A stretch of DNA of 64,000 bases, taken from Armillaria gallica. Lineage: Eukaryota > Basidiomycota > Agaricomycetes > Agaricales > Physalacriaceae. A model generated the notes under the pieces. It worked only from the letters and a program-made list of their open reading frames with translations, did no database searches and was not told the DNA's origin. This document shows, in pieces, positions 1 through 11,063 of this stretch. How positions within the stretch are numbered: the stretch's first letter is position 1; each line of letters begins with the position of its first letter. The stretch spans positions 5,642,001 through 5,706,000 of the forward strand of contig JBANDB010000003.1 in the NCBI GenBank assembly GCA_037576215.1. Reading direction: 5' to 3'. The position numbers were made by a program, and so were the translations under genes.

Positions 1-2890
1 TTCGTCGGCGTAAGTCATGTTGGTTGAAAAAGGGAGAGGGATCCATGGCACGGTCTATGTATGGATGTAAGCGGGCTGCCATGCCATTGCCCTACGCTTG
101 GACGCGTGTTCTAGCCTCCGCTTTTAGCTGCAATGCTCGGGCTTTTTTGACCAACATAGTGCGATTGGAGGATACGTCGAAACAGTACGCGCGTTTTGCC
201 GTGTCGAATACTTATCAGTGATGGCCGCCGGTGATCGGCAGCAGGGCCATCCCGGGCCAAGCTTACCGCAAATTCTTTCAACTGAATGTGTTACTTGACG
301 AGTAATAGCCTCGACCTTCTGTATGTCACTAGCCCTTACTATACATGGTTTTCACAGCAAGATTTACTACGGATATACCCTCGGGCCATGCCGCTCTATC
401 CCGCTTCTACACAGGGATCGTCGCGAGGAGATAGAGATATTCCCGCATCATTCCGGTACTACTTTTCTTCCCTCTAGGCTGACGACTTTCCTCCGCAACC
501 AAACACTCCCCTCGGTCTTGAGCAAAAAAAAGACTCTTTCGCGTGTAGGCCGTGACGTCCATGAAACCCCGGATTGCTGTGTTGATGCTCCGCATCCGCA
601 GCAGGCCTCACCCCTGCTGTGTCGAATCTGCAATGATCGGCAGCATCACCGCCTATTAAATTTACTCCCTCCTGCTGAAACACGTCGCATATTTCCATTC
701 CGCCACTGTCCGTGTCCAAGGTGCTGTTATCCTCTTCTTTCGTGCGAGTACAGCTTACTAACCCTTGCCGTAGATGGTTAAATATCGTTTTCACAGCAGG
801 GCTCACTGCCGACACAAAGTACAACGACATCTACTTATCCCCGTTTGATCCATCTTCTCTTACGGATCTTTCTCCTAGGCCAGCCTTGTCCTTAGCATAT
901 CCTTGGTGTCAAGTGATGAAGATAACCACGATCTAGAGGACGATGATTTTTGAGGCGTACCCACATTCCTATCAATCTTGGCAGCCTTTTCTCATTTGGA
1001 CGTGTCTGAATGCTCACCTCCATAATGCGATTACGAACCCTCGGCGCGTGTAAATTCCCAGGCAATTTGATTCATATTATTTTTCCGGCGCGCTCCCCAT
1101 CACCAGCTCGCTCTTCCACGAGCAGTATATATGGGACGTGGTCGGATAACACAAGTCCTGATTGCAAACGGCTTGCCTGCTCCTCACATAGCACCCATTC
1201 TAAATCTTGATGGATCGGCGGACCATAGCCTCATCACGACTACGCTAATTTTACTTTCTTTGCTGCTTAAACACGTCACCATCGCCCAAGGTACCAAATC
1301 GGCTGTTTTAGGTTGCTGTTATCCAACTGAGTGCATGCATCGTCTACGATCTGATCCTCCCGTTTGTCACTAACGCTCAACCCTCGTCAAATAAGCTTTC
1401 GCATCAACTTCAGTGGAGGGATATACCCAGTGTCGAGGGTCAACTTGTCCCTGTTTCAAACACGCGGCACTCTTCTTCCCAAAGCAACACCCCATCTCCC
1501 ATCCCAGTGTCTTCTTCCTTACGCATTTTCCTTCCACAGCCACCTCCCTCGAGTTCCAACTTTTGATTTCATGTCGTTGTTTGTAACCTTGGTTCCTCCA
1601 CGTAGGACCGGCACCTTCCTCCACAACCACCAGCTCTTCTTCTCCTTCCCTTCTAGAGATTACTCCTCGACGGTCGCTCGGCGAAGTGATCGCCTCGGAG
1701 CGGAATCATTAGCGCCACTTGGGAGCGCGTCCATCTTCATGGCTCGTGTCTGAACGAGCGTCCCAGTGATGGGATTGCAAACTTTTGTTCTTAATCGCCA
1801 GCGTAAATTCCCAAGTACCTTCGGCCTTCGCTAACATGTATTCCCCTTGATTTGGGAACAAGTACGATGTCGCCACACTTGAAGAGCTCCCCAGATCAAC
1901 CTCGCTATCTTCTTTGTTACTTCGGCATGATCAACGCCTTGAATAGATACGACTCCGAATACACGAACACAAAGTCAACCGTCCATCACATCCGGACAGG
2001 AATCAGAGATGTATCATGGAGACCAAGCCGAGGGGTCGGTTCGTCCGGCATGTTTGGTCTACCTCTTATCTATCATCTTCTATCCAACCATGAAAAGCCA
2101 TCCGTTCACAGGCAATGCCGAAACGCCGTGGTGACTTTTACCCAATTTCAGACCCTCATCACATTCCAGATTCTATACCTTTACGCAGGGTCAAGCTTTC
2201 GGGGCCACGAAGTGTTCAAGATCACCGCTCTTGTTAGATCACCCCTTCATCAGTGATGTTATACCACCGCTCAAAATCACCTTCCCTGATGTGTATACCA
2301 GCCGGACCAATGATAGCAGCTCCAAGTGCTGTGAGATTAATTCTCTAGCATCGCTCTCCAGGACTTTACTTCTAAGTACCAGTATCTCAGAGCCTTTTTC
2401 AACACCATCTCGAGTAAAACTGTAGAGCCAGGCTTTGTCCGTGCGGTACTCTCAGCTCTGACGCATTGGAGCTAACGCCTGAGGCAGTGTTTAAAAGACG
2501 GTAATGGCTCCGAAAAGACGAAGATTCTGAAGACGGGCCGTTGCATGTGGCTGTACTCGTGTGATACTTTCTCGCACATACTTCACTACTACTTACCTCA
2601 ATCTCCAGTCTCGCAGTGCTATCCTGGCTTATAAAACAAGACAGCTCTTCGGACTACCCGTGTAACGAGGTCAATCCCAGATGGACTCTCGAGCTTCAAA
2701 CTTCAACCGCAATTGCTGGAGTCTACTATGATCCGAGTCCCAACATTGACACCATCTATCATCAATAACAGGATTTTTTCTTCCCAAGATCTGAAACATG
2801 AGGTGTTCAAGATATCATGATATACTTATAACGTGCACTCGCAGACTCGAAGGTCTTTCATCGCCCGCTTGCACAATCCCACCGTTTCCA
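1..2890. other. No supportable gene
   Basis: Only short overlapping ORFs of low plausibility occur here. The stretches around 660-730 and 1255-1325 resemble each other (both contain a CTGCT-AAACACGTC box and end in a GCTGTTATCC string), so part of this may be an old duplicated or decayed sequence. I recognise no protein family in it and call no gene. Confidence 0.5.
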
Positions 2891-4318
2891 ATGGCGATGC
2901 CCATATCTGACCTAGTTTTCACCTCTATGCTACTTCAGATGCTTTTATATGGTGAGGCTTTCTCCCCGATACCACTGGTCGGACATTTCGCTAAATAAAA
3001 TGATAGGAATGTACACCTGCCTGTTCCTGGAAGCATCGTACCTGCTAATGTAGGCTTACTTAAACTCGCAAAATCATGACCTGACCTCTGTAGATTCCGG
3101 AGGAAGAAACCCAAGGTCGTCATTATAATGATAGTCTTGAACACCATCATGTGGTCTGTCGCAACCACTAATATCGCCATAACTATGAACAAGAACGCCG
3201 TGAGATTTCTCCGACAAAATGGCATTGAAAACATCACGGTTTTCGATGAATATGCCACGCCAGAGATATACTTGCAGCTAGCGTTGGAAGGCATAAACGT
3301 ATGTAAACCGTCTATTCCTGAATTCTCGATCTAAATACTGCACGCCAGATTATAATCGGGGACAGTGTGGTAATATGGAGAGCGTGGCTCTTGTGGAACC
3401 AAAAACGATGGATCCTTGTCGTGTCTTCATTCTTGCTTCTGGGCACAGGTGGTAAGTACGAGCTCGTTCACTTTTTACACCGTACTTTGCTGAGCACTGC
3501 GGTATTTTACTAGTGACAGTCGCCAACCTGACATATGCACTGAGTGCCTCCCCTATGACACCGGACAATCTGTTTGACGACCCAAAGCTATCCACCTGGG
3601 GAATTGCTACTATGATGCTGACAACCATGACCAATCTCTTTGCCACATCCTTGATTGCCTATCGTACATGGTAAGCTACTCGATCTGCCTCTCAAAGTAT
3701 TACTTCTAACTACATCCATGACAGGTCTCATCATCGATTGCTTCGCTCCTTGACCGGAAAATCTGGCATAGTTCAGCTTTGCAAACAGAACGGCATCCTC
3801 GCACTCTTAATTGAGTCTGGCGTGTTTTATTGCTGCACATGGGTAAGTCAGTTTCTGGTTCAAGCACTTCAACGATATGAACCAGCCAACAGCTTGCTAC
3901 GATTATTATTTTTGTTACTACAAACAACGGAATAACCCTTATGTTGGACGTCCTTTCCCAGCTTACGGTAAGAGCAGTTTCTTTTCCCTTTGATACCCCG
4001 TTCTTCTCACATTTATAGGCCATATATCCCACCTTAATTATCATCCTTGTCTCCATGAGATCCACGCTTGACATAGCCATACAAACTTTCGAGCAGACAC
4101 GCTGGCGGCCATTGACCATGAGCCCGAGGCCTCTACCAATGCACACTTCAGTGACTTCACCATTACGTATTGAAGTGGAGACAGCAGCATATATTTCCAG
4201 TGACAATATCGAGTCCTTCCCGATCAATGGCGAGGATAAAAAACTAGGTGAGTCCGGAATAAGTCATAAAGAATCCTGCCTTCATCCTTCGGTAGATTTG
4301 ACGACATCAGTGTGTTGA
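2891..4318 (+). CDS. Multi-pass membrane protein of an expanded Agaricomycete family (7TM-like)
   Basis: Eight exons join in frame to about 349 residues: 2891-2951, 3007-3037, 3094-3298, 3349-3451, 3514-3670, 3725-3842, 3893-3967 and 4019-4318. The introns have GT..AG ends. The start gives MAMPISDLVF, then LLYGMYTCLF, MIVLNTIMW and IIIGDSVVIWRAWLLW. The WRxWxLW block after an IGD motif is a hallmark I know from a very large family of uncharacterised Agaricomycete membrane proteins. Later exons give further hydrophobic helices (TMMLTTMTNLFATSLIAYRTW, IESGVFYCCTW, AIYPTLIIILVSM), consistent with about seven membrane spans and a polar C-terminal tail ending LGESG-. The same exon order and motifs recur in the minus-strand gene at 6201-7685, which supports the model. 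The physiological role is unknown. No disabling change was seen. Confidence 0.8.
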
Positions 4319-5206
4319 TTGGATTCTGTCATGAACACCCTGGATCTAGCATGCGAGATTCGGAATATATGACATCTTCAAATTAACTTGATTGTATGCT
4401 TTGTAGAGATTACGGATCATTGTACCAATAGTCGAATCATTCGCAAATCCATTGCTGTTTGCTATTCAGAGGCACATGCATCTGAGTCGTAACTGTCCGA
4501 ATCCCAAATGGTTCTGCTTTTCATGAAAATAATGCTACATCTACTGCGCTGATGGGCAAGTCGGAAGCAAGGTCAAAGTGGATATGAAGATGAAGCTGTG
4601 CACGAATCAAGAACACCGCGAAGCTACTGCCGGCAATTGCCGCTAGTACCTCCGTTTACTTTTACAGTTCGCTATCATAGTCTCGAGCTACTGGACTACC
4701 ATTCAACGTTCAGCCCAGGTCTCTGCGTCATAAATCTGGAGCTCCGCTTTTGGAGCATCATCTCTAGGCCAAAGTTTACGTTCAACTTCGACTTCTGACT
4801 TCGGCAGACGCTGCTGACCTCTTATAAGCGCTGTGATCAATGATAGCCTCTTAGGTTCCAGATGGCAATAATGAAGGTATAGTAGGTACCCTTTCTTTGG
4901 CGGGTCGGTCTCCACGCAGCGCACGAAAATTCTCGCTACTCGCCGTACTATAGACCGTAGTTGCTCGACTGACTCCTTTACACACTCGACTCTCACCCTC
5001 TCAAGTGTTGCCAGTTTTCTTGCTGAATCCCTAGACGCCACTTGATTGATACTTATAGACCTGGGAATCGAAGACTCCATCCGCGCTTAAAAACCTCGCT
5101 CTACACACGAGGTCTCTTAGTCTTGAACCCCCACCTTCTGCACCCTTCCTACTGTGAGTTCTCTCCTCTCTTGTATATATGTTCGCCTCCCCAACCTCCT
5201 GCTAGA
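4319..5206. other. Intergenic region, promoter of small gene
   Basis: No coding signal is convincing. A TATA-like TATATATG sits near 5173-5180, just upstream of the small gene starting at 5207, and could serve as its core promoter. Confidence 0.4.
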
Positions 5207-5576
5207 ATGCCAAAACTACAGCGTTACTTCATCATCGGAGGTGTAATCGTTGGTATCGCCTTGACGCCCGTCGTCCTCCCGCACACTTTGGGGCTTTTGG
5301 GCTTTGGTGCAGCAGGGCCTGTCGCTGGTGAGCAAGTATTATCCTCTGCTGACGATGGCTTCTGATTTGACCTTCAATGCAGGCGGACTTGCAGCTGCTG
5401 CCCAAAGCGGTATGGGCAACGTCGCTGCAGGGGGCCTCTTCGCACTTCTACAGTCTATAGCAATGGGAGGCTCTATCCCAGCTATTGTGTACATAATTCC
5501 GGGAGCAGTTGTTGGAGGGATTGCGGGGTGGCTTGTTGGTTGGATTGTGGATTGGCTGGTGGATTGGTTCCAGTGA
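5207..5576 (+). CDS. Small IFI6/IFI27-like (ISG12 family) membrane protein
   Basis: Two exons (5207-5327 and 5383-5576), joined at a GT..AG intron, give about 104 residues. The start MPKLQRYFIIGG opens a hydrophobic helix. The join completes GFGAAGPVAGG-LAAAAQSGMGN, followed by a small-residue-rich segment with LFALLQS. The run of Gly/Ala with AAAAQS and LQS matches the core of the interferon-inducible 6-16/IFI27 family, small hydrophobic proteins that in animals sit in mitochondrial or ER membranes; fungal members are known but their role is not. The C-terminus is a Trp-rich amphipathic helix (GWLVGWIVDWLVDWFQ). It lies between two inverted copies of an unrelated membrane gene. The intron has frame support. 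An upstream in-frame extension starting at 5042 crosses the TATA box and is not preferred. Confidence 0.8.
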
Positions 5577-6200
5577 GTTCTCAAAGTCCCAGTGATTGTA
5601 AGAACCGGCTCTAATCGTTCTCAAGGAAAAGGAACGCCCGGGTTAAAGTGGTCATGAAGGTGTAAGATAAGATCCCCATGTTCTATGTTTACATTGTGTT
5701 GCGCCAGGAAAATCTATGCTTCTATGCCCATATACTTAAATCAAAGGCAACCAGCCAAAGTAACAAATTCAAAAGTCGTAGAACTTCACTGCTTTCTTAT
5801 TATGTTGGACATGTCTCCGTTGAATCTGCATGGTTAGTGTTGAATGCAGAGAGCTTGGACCTCCTTGAACTCACGTATTCTACCTTGCATTCAGCGGCAC
5901 CCCACCTACTATGACAACAACGATGAAGATTCGTACATGCTGACAGAACTTGTCTCGCTCTGTTAACATGTTTTCTTACCTGCATTACTGGATACCCATG
6001 AATTGTAATCGTGTTCCCCGGTTTGATATCGCAGGCATCGCGAATTCGTACTTTGTACATGGTATCTTGTATCTCGAATGCTCAATTGATAAGGTATTTT
6101 TAACCTGCTCCTATGTCGCACTTACGGCTCAATCTTTAAAACGGCTCTTGCGGACCAAATCTCGTCAAAGATACCATAGAGTTTCTTCTGGACGTCGTGT
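5577..6200. other. Intergenic region
   Basis: Convergent spacer between the small IFI6-like gene and the minus-strand membrane gene. I see no conserved ORF. It presumably holds the two transcription ends. Confidence 0.4.
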
Positions 6201-7685
6201 CTACGCCAGAATGAATGAAATTCTCCAGAGTCTCATTGAGCCAGACTCACCTAGTGATACAGACTGGTCACTAGCCTCCTTCAGAGGGCTACTGATCATG
6301 ATAGACGCAATATTATCATAGGAAATAGACGTTGTTGTCTCTATCTCAACCTTCAGACGCGGAGCGAGCATGGTGATAGGATGGTTCGAAGATTCGGGAT
6401 TAGTAATGAATGGCTGGGACCGGCTCATCTGCTGAGAACTGTGCATGGCCACATCAAGCGTCGATTTAAGGCAAACAAGAGCGATGATCAGGGTAGGGTA
6501 GATGGCCTATAAGAGTTTTGGAAATAAGGTGTTATCATAATCATTATCATAATCGATAGGTGACGACTCTCACCGTGAGCTGGGCAAGCATGCAGAACAC
6601 AATGTATATTCCGTTGCTTGCAGTCACAGCAATAATCACAGTAGCGAACTGTTGGCCGTTATTTAGAGCACTGCCAAACACCAAGCGGGATATATACGCA
6701 CCCACGTGCAACAGTAAAACACGCCTGATTCGATCATCAATGAGAGTATGCCATGCTGCCTGAAAAACTGAGATGCGAAGGATGCACCAGTTAGGGAACG
6801 GATGAATCGATGATGAGTCCTGAATGATATCAAGCCATATAAAGAGATATAAGCCATCAAAAGGGATAAACAGCTTACCAGGTACGATAAGCAACCAGAG
6901 ATGTAGCCCAAACATTTATCGAGAGTGTCAATATCATGGCGATAGTTGCATGGATGCCTGCAAATACACCATCAGAAGCGGTACTCGTGAGAGGTTCACT
7001 GCCCCATAGGTGTGGCAGCAGTGCGGAGGCAGTAGTAGCTTGCCGCGTTGACTCCGGAGTCAGTATACGGCACAGTCAGGCAAACCATAGACCTCACCGA
7101 ATGCGGTTACACCCAAGATCGAAGACACCCAGAGTATCCATTTGCTACGGTTGCAGAGTATCCATGCCCTCCACAACATGATTCCGTCCCCAATAAAAAA
7201 CTATTAGAGGGTGACATGTTAAATAAAATAAAATTGATTATGATTGCGGGAGTTGCGACGTACATTTACACATTCTAGCGCGAGGAGTGAATAGAGTCCT
7301 GGGGGTGTGTTATTACCCTCGAGAACCATAGTGTCTCCGCCGTGCTCAGTACCCCGCAGATATACCCAGTGAATCTTAATGATGGCTATCGTGACATGAG
7401 TCGTCGACATGAGCCACATGATCGTATTCAAGACTATCATGACAATGACAACTTTGGCTTTCTCCCTTTTGAATCTACCAAGACAGTATTTAGCGACAAG
7501 GAAACTCTTGGAAAACAGAAACCTACATCAAAAGATACGACGATCCTAGAAAGAGGCAGGTGTACATCCCTGCGAATACATTTCGTGAAATATCCTCTTC
7601 GTGAGGGTTAGAGAAGGGACACACCATATAAAAGGATTTCAACTACTACGGCGACGAAGACCGCGTCAGATACCGATAATGCCAT
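6201..7685 (-). CDS. Multi-pass membrane protein, inverted paralogue of the gene at 2891-4318
   Basis: Read on the minus strand, the exons follow the same plan as the plus-strand gene at 2891. The start MALSVSDAVF is followed by VEILLYGMYTCLFLGSF, MIVLNTIMWLMSTTH, then FIGDGIMLWRAWIL, ATSLVAYRTW, SHHRFIRSLTG, IESGVFYCCTW, AIYPTLIIALV and a polar tail ending near LGESGSMRLW. Introns fall at the same places, including the 27-nt-scale second exon. Reading frames stay open through all joins I checked, so the gene looks functional. Sequence drift from the plus-strand copy is substantial in the loops, so the duplication is not recent. Function is unknown. The inverted arrangement around the IFI6-like gene suggests a local inverted duplication. 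Confidence 0.75.
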
Positions 7686-7820
7686 CTTGCTCGTGATTGA
7701 CGCGTGGGTTTGGAATCACCCTGAGAGGCGGGGTTCTCGATGAAAAGACCATGCTCTTAACTTATAGCTGAGCTAGGCGTAATCAGGGCATATCTTTCAT
7801 TTATCATCAACAAAAGTTGG

Positions 7821-8290
7821 CAGTATCATGGAAGGGAAAAATACAGATGATTTTGCTTTGCTTCGTAATTATCTTCTGCAGCTTGCACCGAGAGCACCAT
7901 TTTTTCAATGGATCGAATGTACGCCAATGCGGTGATAGGAAATAAAGACAAGGCATTGAATAGGACAATGAGTATTCCGAGGGACTGAAAGATCAATGGT
8001 TTTCGAATTGAGATGACTGTCAAGTTACTTACCCATGTCACTATCAAGGAACACATCAGAGAATGCTTTGGTATCATGTTTCTCACCCGAGATGCAGAAA
8101 TAGATCTTATAGCACAATAAATATGAGTTTACATAGTCAGTAGCTGGGGTGAGAAGAAATGTAAAGACGAACGCACCTACGATCAGACATATCATAGATG
8201 AATGTAAGGGTAAGTCCATGACGACGATGCTGTCAATATATGAGGACGATACCGTCTGCGTCAACGTTTCACGGTCCTTCATCTTTGATC
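7821..8290 (-). CDS. Possible multi-pass membrane protein, fragment
   Basis: The minus strand shows two hydrophobic coding-like segments: one around 8220-8080 with SSMICLIVGA and DYVNSYLLCYKIYF, and one around 8000-7830 with FQSLGILIVLFNALSLFPI. A GTGCGT..CCCAG intron may join parts of the first. The pattern loosely recalls the N-terminal helices of the DUF6534-type membrane proteins common in Agaricomycetes, but I cannot anchor a start or complete the gene, and it may be a remnant. Function unknown. Confidence 0.35.
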
Positions 8291-8790
8291 ATTCTCCGGG
8301 GATTCTTCGGATTGGACTTCGAAATGAGATGTAAAAGAGTCAGAGGGGCGGTCCGTCCATGCGGTCCGTCAGTGGTTCCATTCCAAAGACTGGCGAAACA
8401 GTCTGGATCAACTTCCCACGATGCTTATTCAGACAAAGCGAATAAAGACCAGATAGCTGACATGATAAGATAGAGTCGAGTTGCAAGGTTCCTCATAGAG
8501 CTTCAGTTACTGATAAAAAGGCAATACATTTGAGCATCCTTTATGACGAACTGTGAGAACACGTACATCGTGGGTCCGTGAAAACCGAATCACCATCGTA
8601 AGTATTGGATGAGAACTGTGTGAAATGATTTAATGGTCTTGAGACGGGTATCGCGACTCGATTGACAAATCAACATCAGTATATTCAGGATCGTTTGAAT
8701 ATTTTAAGTTTGAGATTCAATGTCATCAAAATTAGACGTGACAAATGATGAAATTACAGGAAGATACTCAGTACAGCTATAAGCGAAATC

Positions 8791-10580
8791 TAAATGATTC
8801 TTGAAACGTCTAAACAGCCCAGAGCTTCGTCTATTATGTCGGTTTTCGATGTTCCTATAGAGGCCGTCAGATAGATCGCTCTCATTGCATAATCAGTGCA
8901 TACCGGGGAGTGCGTCGTCTCGTAATCAACGTGCACAAATGCTCTTTCAACAGTCGGGAGCTCCTCAATCTTGTCCTGCAATTGCTGACTAATGTCATGG
9001 GCCTTATACAACGGTGTCGACCCATCCATCACGATGTCGATTTCAACAAAGTAGTCGGGACCGCTCTGTGTGGATGTAAGCTCAGCTAAGATGCGGCGAT
9101 TTACAAGCTGACATACATGATACGCTCGAACGGTGTCTAGTTGCACAATGTCGTCACTGAAGGTCATAGATTTGTATATGAGGAGTTGTATGAACTCGTG
9201 CGGGGCCGACTTTCCGGCCAGAAATTCGAACTGGCGGTAGATAGACCGCGTCCACGCAATGATGATGCCTAGGCCGATCTGCTCGCCTATTAGTTATCAA
9301 TCTATCAACGGAGACATTGACTTGCGATGATAGCGCCCATAGGATCGAGGTCTGGAAGATGAATAAGTAATGCATCAGATGGAAACGATACACACTTACA
9401 CCACCGTAGTTTACTCCCGCCAGTAGACATGAGGATACCTTGGAAAGATCGGACCAGGAAGGCCTATGAGAGGATCACAGACATACCGAATGTGTTGATC
9501 CATAGATCATTACGATGGTCTTCCCAAAGAACGGCGACTTGACTGGAGTTTTTGCGGAAAGGGTAGCATAAGATAAAAAGCATCAGCTTGACACCTAAAC
9601 GCCGGATGAGAACCAAGCAATGTTAGAGGCGAAAGCCTTACTTAATGCAGCTGCTACAGCAATGATGGATGGAATATGAAAATCTTTCAACTCATCGTTC
9701 TCTTTCGATACCAATGATCTCACGGATTCCACCACGACGATGAGATTGACACTAGACATCCTGTGCGACAGGTAAGTTAACGAACACTGCGGAAGGAAGC
9801 GAGGAGCGTACAAAGAACCTATAAATGATGAGCCCATAGACTGCTATGATAATGAGTCAACCGACCATAAACGATATTCCCAATGTTCTCCAGACGTGCG
9901 CCGCCTACAGGCCACTTGTTCATATCAAGCTTCTCTGCCTTCAAGTACAGCCAGTACAGCACGACGTTGCTGCCAATATCAAAAACGGAGTCGATGCCGG
10001 TCGCGAGAAGGGATAAGGACACAGAAGAGATGGCCGCGTACACTGCATAAGACGTGAGTCATGATGTTGACTAGATAGGAAGAGGGAGAGCGTACTCTGG
10101 ATGACACACAGAGCAAGGTTCGATATAAGACTAGCCCACACTGCTATCTTTACCTACAAGAGAACACATCATTAACCAGACAGTAGCAGAGTAGAATAAA
10201 TTCTTACCCAAAGCCTGGCCGATTCCTCTTCATCCTTCGCATCGCTCGTGTGCTGCTCCAAAGGCTTCAACAGATACGCAATAAGCTAGCACAATGTGTC
10301 AATACAACAACTCTCATCCGGTCCGTCGAATTACACGCACATTGTTCTGCCGATTCTGATATTTGATCACAGCAGCTTTCTTCTTGCCCTTGGTCCTGCG
10401 TTGGAGCTCAGCAAGTTCTGAGTCTGACCGGATGCCATTCCTGAGATTGAGCGGGTCCACACTACGTCCCGTCACAGTAGAAGCACCGGATGCCTCAACA
10501 TCCTGAGCTTTCGACGAGATACTAGGGCTGGTTGTCGTCCATTTACCGTCCAAGTCGGTGCTGATATTGGAAACCTAAGA
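8791..10580 (-). CDS. Cation diffusion facilitator (CDF) metal transporter
   Basis: A multi-exon minus-strand gene. The N-terminal part carries DPLNLRNGIRSDSELAELQRR followed by KGKKKAA, a block typical of fungal CDF proteins of the manganese/zinc type. Membrane segments follow: VKIAVWASLISNLALC-like, AISSVSLSLLATGIDSVFD (with the metal-site DxxxD: D in GIDSVFDIG), and SIIAVAAALSKA. The C-terminal cytoplasmic domain is well preserved at 9167-8791: LDTVRAYHV, YFVEIDIVMDG, LYKAHDISQQLQDKIEEL and VERAFVHVDYE, which is the ferredoxin-like dimerisation domain of the family. CDF proteins exchange divalent metal for protons across vacuolar, Golgi or plasma membranes. The first exon is uncertain: a coding-like piece at about 10790-10850 may belong to it, but no clean ATG frame joins. 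Stop at 8791-8793 region. Confidence 0.85.
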
Positions 10581-11063
10581 GAGAAGCCGTTGAGCCTCAG
10601 CTATCTGTGCTGGCATTATCTCCATGCTCACGCTGGTAGTTGACGTTGAGGTCTGAACGGCTATGGTGAGCAAATCGTCCCGATTAACGATAGCAAGTAG
10701 TGGGAAGAAACGAAACAACGGATATGAACGAACCAAAACAATGGAACGATCCAAGCCGAATCAGGCACGATCAAAAACTCACCATTAATGAATTCGGAGT
10801 CTTGCTTAAAGGTGTCCGAGGCGGCGAGGCCAACTTCAAAGTTCGAAGGAAAGAGAGGAAGTTACAGGATGGGTGTGTCGTAGCGCTGGCATAGTGCTGG
10901 GAGGGTCTTTTTATGGGCTCTTCTCAGACTCTGTTGAGTGTTTTTCTCACGCCCTTGGAGCCATCATGGCAGTGTAATCATCGTCATAATACAATTGTGC
11001 TGTACGCGCTGTACATGTTAGCGAAGTAATACGTCATTTCTAAAAAGTAAACAGCAATCACGA

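Noticed and set aside
474..830. Minus-strand ORF of 118 residues near the left edge
   Set aside because: Composition and overlapping frames look like chance; no motif recognised.
4256..4290. An extra intron at GGTGAGTCC near the end of the 7TM gene
   Set aside because: The paralogue at 6201 encodes the same LGESG residues in an open frame there, so the GTGAG is coding.
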